Assembly (NCBI RefSeq): GCF_937924975.1
Contig: NZ_CALEYG010000005.1
Span: forward strand, 1 to 46,460
From: an uncultured Stomatobaculum sp.
GTDB taxonomy: Bacteria > Bacillota > Clostridia > Lachnospirales > Lachnospiraceae
Length of the DNA stretch: 46,460 bases
Direction of reading: 5' to 3'
Both the position numbers and the translations under genes were made by a program. The notes beneath the pieces are model-generated. The model made no database searches and was not told the DNA's origin. It saw nothing but the letters and a program-made list of their open reading frames with translations. Numbering within the stretch: the stretch's first letter is position 1; every line of letters begins with the position of its first letter. Positions 7,467 to 15,651 of the stretch are shown piece after piece.

Positions 7467-8501
7467 ATGGACAAGAAGCAATTTGAGGATTTAAAGCAGC
7501 GCTTCGCCGAGAGAGCCGAACAAATGCAGGAAAAGAATTCCGAGACCCTGTATGCGCTCCGGAAGGAATTCCTGGACCGGAAGGACGGCCTGGTCAGCGG
7601 ACTCATGAAGCAGATGAAGAGCGTACCGTCGGCAGAAAAGGCGGACTTTGGCAAGGAAGTGAATGCGCTGAAGGACTGGGTGCTCGAAAAGCTGACCGCA
7701 CTCGAAAAGCAGGCGAGAGAGGCAGAGTTAAATCACCGCTACGAGACGGAGAAGATTGATGTCACTCTGCCGGGCACGGAAATTCCGCGCGGCAACCTCC
7801 ACCCGGACACGCTGGTCCGAAATCAGATGATCGAGGCATTTGCGGGCATGGGCTTTGAGGTCTATGAGGGCGCGGAGATTGAAACCGACTACTACAACTT
7901 CACCGCACTCAATACCCCGCAGGATCATCCGGCGCGTGACATGCAGGATACCTTTTACTTGAGCGACAAGTTCCTGCTTCGCACCCAGACCTCGGCGGGT
8001 CAGATTCATGTGATGGAGCGGCAGAAGCCGCCGATTAAGATTCTCTCTCCGGGCAAGGTGTTCCGCTCGGACGACGACGCGACGCACTCCCCGATGTTCA
8101 CCCAGATGGAAGGCCTTGTGGTCGACAAGGGCATCACGCTCTGCGATCTCCAGGGTATGCTCGACAAGTTCGTTGAGAAGTTCTTCGGCGCGGGTGTGAA
8201 GACCCGCCTCCGTCCCTCCTACTTCCCGTTCACGGAGCCCTCGGTCGAGGTCGATGTGAGCTGCTTCTCCTGCGGCGGCAAGGGCTGCCGTCTCTGCAAG
8301 GGAACGGGCTGGATCGAGATTCTCGGCGCGGGCGTGGTGAACAAGAAGGTGCTCGAGAACTGCGGCATCGACTCGGATGTATACTCCGGTTTTGCTTTCG
8401 GAATCGGCATCGAGCGCGTCGCAATGCTGAAGTACGGCATCGGTAACATTAAGTATCTGTTCGAGTCGGATCTCCGTGTGCTCCGGCAGATCAATGAGTA
8501 A
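7467..8501 (+). CDS. pheS: phenylalanine-tRNA ligase alpha subunit
   Basis: Catalytic subunit of the alpha2-beta2 phenylalanyl-tRNA synthetase. It is 344 residues, as in other bacteria. An N-terminal coiled coil of about 90 residues (tRNA contact) precedes the class II core. FRSDDDATHSPMFTQMEG is motif 2 with the following Phe-binding region, and GFAFGIGIERVAMLKYGI is motif 3. The C-rich stretch CFSCGGKGCRLCKGTGW is normal for Firmicute PheS. The ATG at 7467 has AAAGGAGA upstream. The gene is controlled by the T-box leader and is followed 12 bases later by pheT. Confidence 0.97.
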   Translation: MDKKQFEDLKQRFAERAEQMQEKNSETLYALRKEFLDRKDGLVSGLMKQMKSVPSAEKADFGKEVNALKDWVLEKLTALEKQAREAELNHRYETEKIDVTLPGTEIPRGNLHPDTLVRNQMIEAFAGMGFEVYEGAEIETDYYNFTALNTPQDHPARDMQDTFYLSDKFLLRTQTSAGQIHVMERQKPPIKILSPGKVFRSDDDATHSPMFTQMEGLVVDKGITLCDLQGMLDKFVEKFFGAGVKTRLRPSYFPFTEPSVEVDVSCFSCGGKGCRLCKGTGWIEILGAGVVNKKVLENCGIDSDVYSGFAFGIGIERVAMLKYGIGNIKYLFESDLRVLRQINE

Positions 8502-8513
8502 GGAGGCAGAGAG

Positions 8514-10934
8514 ATGATAGCGCCGCTCAGTTGGCTGAAAGAATATGTAGACATTGATTGCACCCCGCAGGAACTCGAGGAGAAGCTCTTCTCCTGCGGC
8601 TTTGAAGTGGAGAGTTTGGAGGAAGTCGGCGCGCGGATTTCACGCGTGGTCGTGGGTCTCGTGACAAGCTGTGAGCCCATCGAGGGCACGCATTTGCACC
8701 TCTGTGAGGTGGACTGTGGCAGTGAGGGAAAGTTCCAAATTTGCTGCGGCGCGGACAATGTGGAGACAGGAAAGAAGTTTCCGATCGCTCTTATCGGCGC
8801 GACGGTCTGTGAGACCAACAAAGAGAGAACGGAGATTGTCGGCACCGCGACCATTCAGGCGGGCAAGCTCCGCGGTTACGACTCCTTCGGCATGCTCTGC
8901 TCCGGCATGGAGCTCGGACTGAACGAAGACTTGTACCCGGGCGCAGGCTATAACGGGCTCCTTGTGTTGCCGGAGGATGCGGTTCCGGGCGCGGATGTGA
9001 AGCCCATCGTGGGTCTCGACGACTGGCTCTTTGACATCGCAATCACGGCAAACCGCCCGGATTGTCAGGGCATCTACGGCATTGCGCGAGAAGTGGCGGC
9101 CGTCCTCGGCAAAGAGATAAAGCCCCTGCCGCTTAGCTACCGTGAGGAGAAGACCGAGCCGCATACGCTTCAAGTTGAAGTGGAAGCGCCGCAGTACTGC
9201 CCGCGCTATGAGGCGCACGCGGTGAAGGATGTGAAAATTGCACCCTCGCCCGCGTGGATGCGCCGTCGTTTAAGCTTGGTCGGCGTGAGCGCAATTTCCA
9301 ACATGGTGGACATCACGAACTATGTGATGCTGGAGCTCGGACAGCCGATGCACGCGTTTGACCGCCGCGATCTTGCGGGCAACCGCATTGTGGTGCGCAC
9401 GGCAAAGGCAGGCGAAAAGCTTGTGACTCTCGATGAGCAGGAGCTGACGCTTACCGAGAGCAACCTCCTGATTTGCGACGGTGAGAAGCCGGTCGGCCTC
9501 GCTGGCATCATGGGCGGTCTCAACTCGGAGATTAAGGATACGACGACCGCGGTTGTCTTTGAGGCGGCAAAGTTTGCACGCGACAACATCCGCCGCAGCG
9601 CCCGTGCGCTCGGAAAACGCACCGATGCGAGCGCGCACTTTGAGAAGGGAACGGACGAGTACACGGTGGAACTCGCGATGCAGCGCGCCCTGCATTTGAC
9701 CGAAGAACTCGGCGCCGGCACAGTTACGGATGAGTGCGCAGGCAAGAATACGGGCAACAGCATTGAGAAGCGCCCGCTCACGGTGAGCCTGGCCCGCGTA
9801 AACGGCGTGCTCGGTATCGAAGTGCCGGGGGAGGCGGTTTGCCGCATTCTCGCAAACCTCGATATGGAGCCGGAGCTCGAGGGCGATGCACTGCGCCTCA
9901 AGATTCCCGCTTACCGCGAGGACATGGAGAGCTATCAGGATGTCGCCGAAGAGGTGATTCGCTTCTACGGCTACGAGCACATCGTGCCGAGCTTCTTAAA
10001 GAGCGCGGAGGTCACGAGCGGCGGTTTGAACGAGAGACAGCGCCGTGAGCTCAAGTTAAAGGAGACCCTCGCAGGCGGCGGCATGTACGAGGCAATTCAC
10101 TATTCCTTCTTCTCCCCGGCGGACTTAAAGCTGTTCCGCTATCCGGCGGACAGCGAGGCACTCCGCGCGATTCGCATTCTAAACCCGATCAGCGAGGAGC
10201 TCTCGCTCATGCGCACCGTGCTCTCGCCCTCCATGGCGAATGCCGTCATGCGGAACCAGAAGGCCGGCAATCTGTCCGGACGCCTCTTTGAGCTCGCAAA
10301 GGTATTTATTCCGAAGTCCCTGCCGCTCACGGAGTACCCGGAGGAGAGAACCCATCTGGCGCTTGCCTTCTTCGGCAAGGAGGAGAGCTTCTTCACCCTG
10401 AAGGGTGCTTTGGATCTCGCGGCCGAGAGCCTGCATGTCAAGTTCCGCTATGAGGCTTCGACCGAGCCGTTCACGCACCCCTACCAGACCGCGGCGGTTT
10501 ATGTGGGCGAGGTGAAGGTAGGGTATCTCGGCAAGCTGGCTTACGACATTGCCGGGGAACTGAATCTCCGCACGGATGCCTATCTCGCGGAATTGGACCT
10601 CGATACCATTGAGAGCCTGCCGCACGAGCCGGTCTACTTCACGCCGCTCCCGAAGTTCCCGGAGGTACAGCGTGACCTGGCACTCGTCATGGACAAGGCA
10701 ATCAGCTGTGAGCAGGTCGTGAATCTGATTCAGAGCTGCAGCCCGCTGATTCGCGAGGTGAAGCTCTTCGATGTCTACGAGGGCGCACCGATCCCGCCGA
10801 CGAAGAAGAGCCTTGCGTTCACCCTGACCTTCCGCCCGGAGGAAAAGGCGTTTACGCCGGAAGCGCTTGACAAGCTGACACAGGAGATTCTGGAGAAATT
10901 AAAGACAAGCTGCGACATTACGCTCCGCGTCTGA
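8514..10934 (+). CDS. pheT: phenylalanine-tRNA ligase beta subunit
   Basis: Beta subunit of phenylalanyl-tRNA synthetase, 806 residues, full length. Domains in order are an N-terminal segment with an EMAP/tRNA-binding OB fold (about 40-155), the B3/B4 editing domain that hydrolyses mischarged Tyr-tRNA (about 210-390, with GLAGIMGG), the B5 DNA-binding-like domain (about 400-475), a class II-like core lacking catalytic residues, and the FDX-ACB anticodon-binding domain at the C-terminus (from about 713, FPEVQRDLALVMDK). It starts with ATG at 8514 behind AAGGAGG and is co-transcribed with pheS. A hairpin terminator follows about 75 bases downstream. Confidence 0.97.
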   Translation: MIAPLSWLKEYVDIDCTPQELEEKLFSCGFEVESLEEVGARISRVVVGLVTSCEPIEGTHLHLCEVDCGSEGKFQICCGADNVETGKKFPIALIGATVCETNKERTEIVGTATIQAGKLRGYDSFGMLCSGMELGLNEDLYPGAGYNGLLVLPEDAVPGADVKPIVGLDDWLFDIAITANRPDCQGIYGIAREVAAVLGKEIKPLPLSYREEKTEPHTLQVEVEAPQYCPRYEAHAVKDVKIAPSPAWMRRRLSLVGVSAISNMVDITNYVMLELGQPMHAFDRRDLAGNRIVVRTAKAGEKLVTLDEQELTLTESNLLICDGEKPVGLAGIMGGLNSEIKDTTTAVVFEAAKFARDNIRRSARALGKRTDASAHFEKGTDEYTVELAMQRALHLTEELGAGTVTDECAGKNTGNSIEKRPLTVSLARVNGVLGIEVPGEAVCRILANLDMEPELEGDALRLKIPAYREDMESYQDVAEEVIRFYGYEHIVPSFLKSAEVTSGGLNERQRRELKLKETLAGGGMYEAIHYSFFSPADLKLFRYPADSEALRAIRILNPISEELSLMRTVLSPSMANAVMRNQKAGNLSGRLFELAKVFIPKSLPLTEYPEERTHLALAFFGKEESFFTLKGALDLAAESLHVKFRYEASTEPFTHPYQTAAVYVGEVKVGYLGKLAYDIAGELNLRTDAYLAELDLDTIESLPHEPVYFTPLPKFPEVQRDLALVMDKAISCEQVVNLIQSCSPLIREVKLFDVYEGAPIPPTKKSLAFTLTFRPEEKAFTPEALDKLTQEILEKLKTSCDITLRV

Positions 10935-11009
10935 GTGAAAAGCGTTTAATAAGAAGAACAGTTATCGCCCGATGCGGAACAATAAGAACCTGTCCGGCCG
11001 CGGGCGAAG

Positions 11010-11043
11010 AAAAAAGCTGCGTGCATCTGCACGCAGCTTTTTT
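11010..11043 (+). terminator. terminator after pheST
   Basis: AAAAAAGCTGCGTGCA (11010-11025) is complementary to TGCACGCAGCTTTTTT (11028-11043), forming a long stem with a tiny loop and A and T runs on the two arms. It can work on either strand; on the plus strand it ends pheST. Confidence 0.92.
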
Positions 11044-11111
11044 CATAAGCTTTCTTATTCTGCCCGTATTTTATACAAAGCCCACTACAAGAAGGTCAGA
11101 TCGCATGCTTT

Positions 11112-11154
11112 CTTACCACTTCCTTCAACCATACTGTTTCAAGGAAGCGGTAAG
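11112..11154. repeat. inverted repeat / hairpin
   Basis: CTTACCACTTCCTT (11112-11125) pairs with AAGGAAGCGGTAAG (11141-11154) with one A-C mismatch in 14, around a 15-base loop. It is not followed by a T run, so it is not a standard terminator on the plus strand. Function unknown. Confidence 0.65.
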
Positions 11155-11243
11155 CAGGGAAAAGCCTTGTACCGCAAGGGCTTGAATTATCAACTCTTTT
11201 TGTCCGCTTAGCCCCAAAATCTGTCATTATGAGGTGTATCATC

Positions 11244-11309
11244 TTATCCGAATGGGGATATAACAAAGCATTTTAGCTTAGATTACAAGAGTCAACTGAA
11301 TTCGGATAA
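11244..11309. repeat. inverted repeat with 46-base spacer
   Basis: TTATCCGAAT (11244-11253) is the exact reverse complement of ATTCGGATAA (11300-11309). The spacing is long for a hairpin and could mark the ends of a small element or an end of a repeat. No target-site duplication was identified. Confidence 0.5.
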
Positions 11310-11503
11310 AAAACTGCGTAACCATCCGCATCACAGGGGTCAGGACATGCGCCCGTACGGAGAGAGCGAAAATATATGAATGCCGCCACAGGAGGCGCAT
11401 CACCCAGTCTGAAAGGCGATCGAGCGAAGCGTTTCGGTTCAGGCTACGGAAGAAAGGTGCGGGAAACAGTATGTTTGCGGGAAGGCGCAAGAAGCAAACG
11501 GTT

Positions 11504-11791
11504 TCAGTCCTTCTTCTTCGGATTTTTCGGGAACCAGCCCTTCTTAACGCGCACCTCCTGCTCAAAGAGTTCGAGAATGCTCCAGAGGCAACTCACGCCG
11601 AATACGGCGGTGAGGGCGCTCGGAACCGTGCCGCGGAGAAAGAGGGAGATTGCGAGAGCTGCGATGCCGAGCAGGGCAAAGAGCGGCCAGATTTGTTTGC
11701 CAAAGTAGTACTCGCCCTTCACGACAAGGGGGTGAAAAGCGCCTATCATCAAAAAGGCACCGCAGCCGATCAAGAGACCGTTATAATTCAT
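11504..11791 (-). CDS. DUF4491 family small membrane protein
   Basis: A 95-residue integral membrane protein with three predicted transmembrane helices (about residues 4-24, 32-52, 55-76). Characteristic stretches are GLLIGCGAFLMIGAFHPLVV, KGEYYFGKQIWPLFAL and the conserved tail SILELFEQEVRVKKGWFPKN. I recognise this as the DUF4491 family, which is small, widespread in Firmicutes and Bacteroidetes, and without known function. The start at 11791 has AAAGGA seven bases upstream on the minus strand. It stands alone; no operon partner is visible. Confidence 0.85.
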   Translation of the reverse strand: MNYNGLLIGCGAFLMIGAFHPLVVKGEYYFGKQIWPLFALLGIAALAISLFLRGTVPSALTAVFGVSCLWSILELFEQEVRVKKGWFPKNPKKKD

Positions 11792-11960
11792 GGGATATCC
11801 TTTCTCTTCGCAAAAAGCGAGGCAATGAAAGTGATTTCATGTGTCTAATCCGGTTTGACAGAAAGAGAATAGCAGAGCACGGAGAGAAAAGACAGTGCTG
11901 TGGCAACAAAAAGAAAAAATACGAAAAGCAAGGGATAAGAAATTCAAGTGGCAAGAAAAC

Positions 11961-12015
11961 AAAAAACTCCTCGTCTCCGAGTCGCTGTGATGCGGACTTT
12001 ATGAGACGGGGAGTT
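11961..12015 (-). terminator. terminator of the GNAT gene (minus strand)
   Basis: On the minus strand, AACTCCCCGTCT (12015-12004) pairs with AGACGAGGAGTT (11976-11965) with one mismatch, enclosing a smaller internal stem-loop. It is followed by TTTTTGTTTT. It lies just after the stop of the acetyltransferase gene. Confidence 0.75.
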
Positions 12016-12033
12016 CGGGAAATTGCATCAGGC

Positions 12034-12813
12034 TCAGAGCATCAGCTCATAGTAGCGGAGCGAGGTGGTCTCCCGGAAGCCGTTTGCCTTATAGAGGCGG
12101 ACTGCCGGCGTATTGGAAGCCGTGACCTGCATGGTCGCCTTTGTGTAGCCGAGCTTCTTTAAGAGTCCCAAGAACTGCGGGAAGAGCTCACTGCCGACAC
12201 CCTGTCCCACCAAATCCTTGCGCACAGATACGCGGTGCAGATACGCGTTGTGATCCTTCATCGGCGTCACAAAGCAGCGGAAAGCCGGGCGCTTCTCATT
12301 CGGACGGAAAATCTCGTAGGCGCGGAAGCCTTCCGCCGAGGGCTTGGACTCGCGGAAGCGGTAGCGCGGATCCGGGGTCTCTTTGTCCTCGAGGCTGCAG
12401 GCCATCTCGGTCTCCTCCTCGGCGAGGTGAGCACCGATCGAGAGCAGAACCGGCAGGGCGTCCTTGCAGGCGCTGTCCACGGCAAAGCGGACAATCGGCG
12501 CCGAGCCCTTTAAGCTCTTGCCCGGGAACGTAATCTTTGCCTTTTCCCAGAGGCGGTGGAAATAGCCCTGTCTGCGGTGGTCCGGGTCCGTAAAGGCATA
12601 GACCTCAAAAATCTGGTCGCCGAGGCCGCAGAGCGCCATTGCGGCGCAGAGCTCCTTGGAGTCCTCGTCCGCATAGGCGAGAAGATACTTGGTACCCGGC
12701 TCGCGGAGCGGGAAAGACATCGAAAAGGCTTCCTTTTCATGGCAACGCTTCAGGAGAGCCAGGATTCGATCCTGCTCCCCGTGGTTGAATCGATCTTGTT
12801 CTGTTAATTTCAT
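12034..12813 (-). CDS. tandem GNAT-family N-acetyltransferase
   Basis: A predicted acetyl-CoA-dependent acetyltransferase of 259 residues with two GNAT units. The N-terminal unit has VYAFTDPDHRRQGYFHRLWE, where RRQGYF matches the acetyl-CoA pyrophosphate loop (motif A). The C-terminal unit has VSVRKDLVGQGVGSELF (motif A again) and NTPAVRLYKANGFRET (motif B). The substrate is unknown. The ATG at 12813 is preferred: GGGAG lies just upstream, and an extended -10 box overlaps the farther in-frame ATG at 12867, which would then lie upstream of the transcription start. The gene is monocistronic, ended by its own terminator and divergent from pyrF. Confidence 0.85.
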   Translation of the reverse strand: MKLTEQDRFNHGEQDRILALLKRCHEKEAFSMSFPLREPGTKYLLAYADEDSKELCAAMALCGLGDQIFEVYAFTDPDHRRQGYFHRLWEKAKITFPGKSLKGSAPIVRFAVDSACKDALPVLLSIGAHLAEEETEMACSLEDKETPDPRYRFRESKPSAEGFRAYEIFRPNEKRPAFRCFVTPMKDHNAYLHRVSVRKDLVGQGVGSELFPQFLGLLKKLGYTKATMQVTASNTPAVRLYKANGFRETTSLRYYELML

Positions 12814-12865
12814 AGAGCTCCCATCTGCATCTTCTGCATGACATATCAGGTCATAAATTTTTTCC

Positions 12866-12874
12866 ATTATAGCA
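12866..12874 (-). promoter_or_regulatory. extended -10 promoter of the GNAT gene
   Basis: On the minus strand the sequence reads TGCTATAAT, a perfect extended -10 box (-10 hexamer at 12871-12866). No good -35 is seen, which is common with extended -10 promoters. Transcription would start near 12859, giving a leader of about 45 bases to the ATG at 12813. Confidence 0.65.
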
Positions 12875-12937
12875 TAGATTTGCGCCCTGTGCGACGCGGA
12901 GAAAAGCTGTAAGAAAACCGTAAAGAGGCATCCCGCA

Positions 12938-12966
12938 TTGCACGGCGGGGCAAAAAAACATATAAT
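12938..12966 (+). promoter_or_regulatory. promoter of the pyr operon
   Basis: TTGCAC (12938-12943) and TATAAT (12961-12966) are separated by 17 bases. The leader is short (about 30 bases) and no PyrR-type attenuator hairpin is present between it and pyrF. Confidence 0.8.
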
Positions 12967-13004
12967 GGGAAAAATATGTTTGTTGCCGCCGACAGGAGGA
13001 AGCG

Positions 13005-13928
13005 ATGATTACAACTTTGCTGAATAAAATCAAAGAGACCAAGGCACCGGTTTGCGTGGGGCTGGACCCTATGCTAGCATATATTCCGGATGAGGTAAAG
13101 AAAGCTGCGTTTGCCGAGAAGGGCGAAAATCTGGAGGGCGCTGCCGAGGCCTGCTGGCGCTTTAACGAGGCCATCCTCAAGGCAACGGCGGATCTGATTC
13201 CGGCCGTGAAGCCGCAAATTGCGATGTACGAGCAGTTCGGTGTTCCCGGCCTCATCGCCTATGAAAAGACCGTCCGCTTTGCGAAGAAACTCGGGCTCAT
13301 CGTGATTGCCGATGTGAAGCGCGGCGACATCGGTTCGACCTCGGCGGCGTATGCGGAGGGACACCTCGGCTGCATTACAATCGGCAATCAGCAGTTTTTC
13401 CCCTTTGACGCGGATATGGCGACTGTGAACCCCTACCTCGGAAGCGACGGCGTGAAGCCTTTCCTTGAGGTCTGCGGGCGCTGTGACAAGGGTATTTTTG
13501 TGCTTGTTAAGACCTCAAATCCCTCGAGCGGCGAGCTGCAGGATCAGCTGATTGACGGCGAGCCGCTCTATGCGCGGGTTGCGGATCTCACCTCCGCCTG
13601 GGGCGAGTCCCTCATGGAGGGCGCGTGGTCCAATGTCGGCGCGGTGGTCGGCGCAACCTACCCGAAGATGCTTGCGGAACTCAGAGCGCGCATGCCGCAC
13701 ACCTTCTTCCTGATTCCCGGCTACGGCGCCCAGGGCGGCAAGGCGGAGGACCTCGCGGTTGCCTTTAATGAACGGGGCGAGGGCGGCATTGTGAACTCTT
13801 CGCGCGGCATCATTGCGGCGTGGAAGCAGGAGAAATATCAGAACTTCGGCGCGGAAGCCTTCGCCGACGCAGCGCGTCAGGCGACGGTCGACATGATTCT
13901 GGATCTGCAGCGCTGCATCCGCTTCTGA
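13005..13928 (+). CDS. pyrF: orotidine 5'-phosphate decarboxylase, type 2
   Basis: Decarboxylates OMP to UMP, the last step of de novo pyrimidine synthesis. At 307 residues it is the longer type 2 (actinobacterial/clostridial) form. VCVGLDPMLAYIPDE opens the barrel, VIADVKRGDIGST holds the Asp-Lys-Asp catalytic array, and FLIPGYGAQGGKAED near the C-terminus is the phosphate-binding loop. The ATG at 13005 has AGGAGG five bases upstream. It is the first gene of a pyrF-pyrK-pyrD-pyrE operon. Confidence 0.97.
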   Translation: MITTLLNKIKETKAPVCVGLDPMLAYIPDEVKKAAFAEKGENLEGAAEACWRFNEAILKATADLIPAVKPQIAMYEQFGVPGLIAYEKTVRFAKKLGLIVIADVKRGDIGSTSAAYAEGHLGCITIGNQQFFPFDADMATVNPYLGSDGVKPFLEVCGRCDKGIFVLVKTSNPSSGELQDQLIDGEPLYARVADLTSAWGESLMEGAWSNVGAVVGATYPKMLAELRARMPHTFFLIPGYGAQGGKAEDLAVAFNERGEGGIVNSSRGIIAAWKQEKYQNFGAEAFADAARQATVDMILDLQRCIRF

Positions 13929-13952
13929 GACAGAGAATGGGAGAAGCACAAC

Positions 13953-14732
13953 ATGACGAAAGTGAGAGAGCGCGCGTCCGTACTGGGACAGCGCGCGTTA
14001 TGTCCGAACGTCTATGACCTTCGGCTCCTGGCGCCGCAGATTGCGGCCGCGGCACACCCGGGACAGTTTGTAAATGTATTTCTGAATAACGGTGCGCACA
14101 TCCTGCCGCGCCCCATCAGTCTCTGCGGCATCGACAGCGAGAACGGCATTTTGCGCCTCGTGTACCGCGTGACGCGGGAGGGAAGCGGCACCGAAGAGCT
14201 CTCGCGCTATACCGCGGGCACCGAACTTTTGCTCCTCGGCCCGCTCGGGAACGGATTTCCGACGGAGCTCGACAACGTCGCCGTGGTCGGCGGCGGCATC
14301 GGGATACCGCCGCTCCTTGAGCTCCTCTGGGCGCTCCCGGGGAAAAAGACCGCCCTTCTCGGCTATCGCAGTAAGTCCCAGCTCTTCTTACTCGAGGACT
14401 TTGCGGTCGCGGCGGATGAGGTGAAGATTGCGACCGAGGACGGCAGTCTCGGCATCCGGGGCAATGTCGTTGATTTGCTCCGCGCGCTGCCGGAAAAGCC
14501 GAAGGCAATTTTAAGCTGCGGTCCGCTGCCCATGCTCCGCGCGCTGAAGGCCTACGCGGCGGAGGAAGGCATTCCGCTCTGGGTCTCCATGGAAGAGCGC
14601 ATGGCCTGCGGCATCGGCGCCTGCCTCGGCTGTATCACGGAGAGCGCGGAGGTCGATCCGCACTCGAATGTCAAAAACAAGCGCGTCTGTGCCGACGGAC
14701 CGGTGTTTCGCGCAGAGGAGGTGGCGCTTTGA
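13953..14732 (+). CDS. pyrK: dihydroorotate dehydrogenase electron-transfer subunit
   Basis: Iron-sulfur flavoprotein that passes electrons from type 1B dihydroorotate dehydrogenase to NAD+. It is 259 residues. A ferredoxin-reductase-like FAD domain (about 5-100; PGQFVNVFL and the RPISLCGID motif) is followed by a NAD-binding domain (VAVVGGGIGIPPLLEL) and a C-terminal [2Fe-2S] motif (ACGIGACLGC ... VCADGPVF). The ATG at 13953 follows GGGAGAAG. Its stop overlaps the TTG start of pyrD, matching the fact that PyrK and PyrD form one complex. Confidence 0.96.
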   Translation: MTKVRERASVLGQRALCPNVYDLRLLAPQIAAAAHPGQFVNVFLNNGAHILPRPISLCGIDSENGILRLVYRVTREGSGTEELSRYTAGTELLLLGPLGNGFPTELDNVAVVGGGIGIPPLLELLWALPGKKTALLGYRSKSQLFLLEDFAVAADEVKIATEDGSLGIRGNVVDLLRALPEKPKAILSCGPLPMLRALKAYAAEEGIPLWVSMEERMACGIGACLGCITESAEVDPHSNVKNKRVCADGPVFRAEEVAL

Positions 14733-15637
14733 ACATCTCGACGGAAGTGAGCCTCGCGGGAATCACGCTCAAAAATCCCGTGATGACAGCGAGCGGTACC
14801 TTCGGCGCCGGCGAAGAGTACAGCGAATTTTTGGATTTAAATAAGCTCGGTGCGGTCGTGACCAAGGGGGTCGCGGCCGTTCCGTGGGCGGGAAACCCGA
14901 CGCCTCGCATCGCGGAGACGCCGGGCGGTATGCTGAATGCGATCGGCCTGCAGAATCCCGGTGTGGATGTCTTCCTCAAGCGGGATTTGCCCTTCTTAAA
15001 GCGGTTTGACACCCGTATCGTGGTCAATGTCTGCGGTCACAGTGAGGAGGAGTATGTCGAGGTCGTGGAACGGCTCCGCGAGGCGCCGGTTGATTTTCTT
15101 GAGCTCAACATCTCCTGTCCGAACGTCAAAGAGGGCGGTATTGCCTTCGGCACGCAGGCAAAGGCGGTCGAACACATCACCCGCCGCGTGAAGGAGAGGG
15201 CGGCGCAACCGTTAATCGTCAAACTCTCGCCGAATGTCACGGATATCACCGAGACCGCGCGGGCGGCAGAGGCAGGCGGTGCGGATGTGCTCTCGCTGAT
15301 CAACACGCTGACCGGCATGAAAATTGACATTATGCGGCGCAGCTTTGTGCTCGCAAATCGCACCGGCGGTCTCTCGGGACCTGCGGTGCACCCGATTGCG
15401 GTGCGCATGGTCTACGACTGCGCGCGCGCGGTCAAGCTGCCGTTAATCGGCATGGGCGGCATTTCGACCGCCGCCGATGCAATCGAGATGATACTCGCCG
15501 GCGCGACGGCGGTTTCGGTCGGCACCGCAAACTTTTATAATCCTTGCGCTTCGGAGGAAGTTGCGGCGGGGATTGCCGCCTACCTCGAGCAGACAGGAAC
15601 CGAGGATATCAGAGAACTGATCGGCGCAGTGCGCTGA
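14729..15637 (+). CDS. pyrD: dihydroorotate dehydrogenase, catalytic subunit type 1B
   Basis: Oxidises dihydroorotate to orotate on FMN, partnered with PyrK. It is 302 residues. NPVMTASGTFGAG and LGAVVTKGV are the N-terminal signatures; LELNISCPNVKEGG carries the catalytic Cys of class 1 enzymes, and LIGMGGISTAADAIEMILAG is the FMN-phosphate site. The TTG at 14729 is used as the start: AGAGGAGG lies seven bases upstream and the codon overlaps the pyrK stop (TTGA). Confidence 0.97.
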   Translation: MNISTEVSLAGITLKNPVMTASGTFGAGEEYSEFLDLNKLGAVVTKGVAAVPWAGNPTPRIAETPGGMLNAIGLQNPGVDVFLKRDLPFLKRFDTRIVVNVCGHSEEEYVEVVERLREAPVDFLELNISCPNVKEGGIAFGTQAKAVEHITRRVKERAAQPLIVKLSPNVTDITETARAAEAGGADVLSLINTLTGMKIDIMRRSFVLANRTGGLSGPAVHPIAVRMVYDCARAVKLPLIGMGGISTAADAIEMILAGATAVSVGTANFYNPCASEEVAAGIAAYLEQTGTEDIRELIGAVR

Positions 15638-15651
15638 ACAAGGGGGAGACG

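Larger units (their letters stand above)
11044..11503. other. gene-poor intergenic stretch with inverted repeats
   Basis: About 460 bases in which I see no convincing gene. Open frames here overlap terminators or dyads and lack ribosome-binding sites. Two inverted repeats (listed separately) and a smaller dyad (GTTTGC at 11473-11478 with GCAAAC at 11494-11499) are present. The part 11280-11470 reads on the minus strand as an Arg-rich open frame that looks to me like a conserved non-coding or repeat sequence rather than a protein. This cannot be settled without a search. Confidence 0.5.

Noticed and set aside
10972..11211. 79-codon open frame after pheT
   Set aside because: It runs straight through the terminator hairpin and an inverted repeat, and has no ribosome-binding site.
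11278..11565. 95-codon minus-strand open frame overlapping the DUF4491 gene end
   Set aside because: It is Arg-rich, overlaps a better gene in another frame, and lacks a ribosome-binding site. Kept only as a possible repeat sequence.
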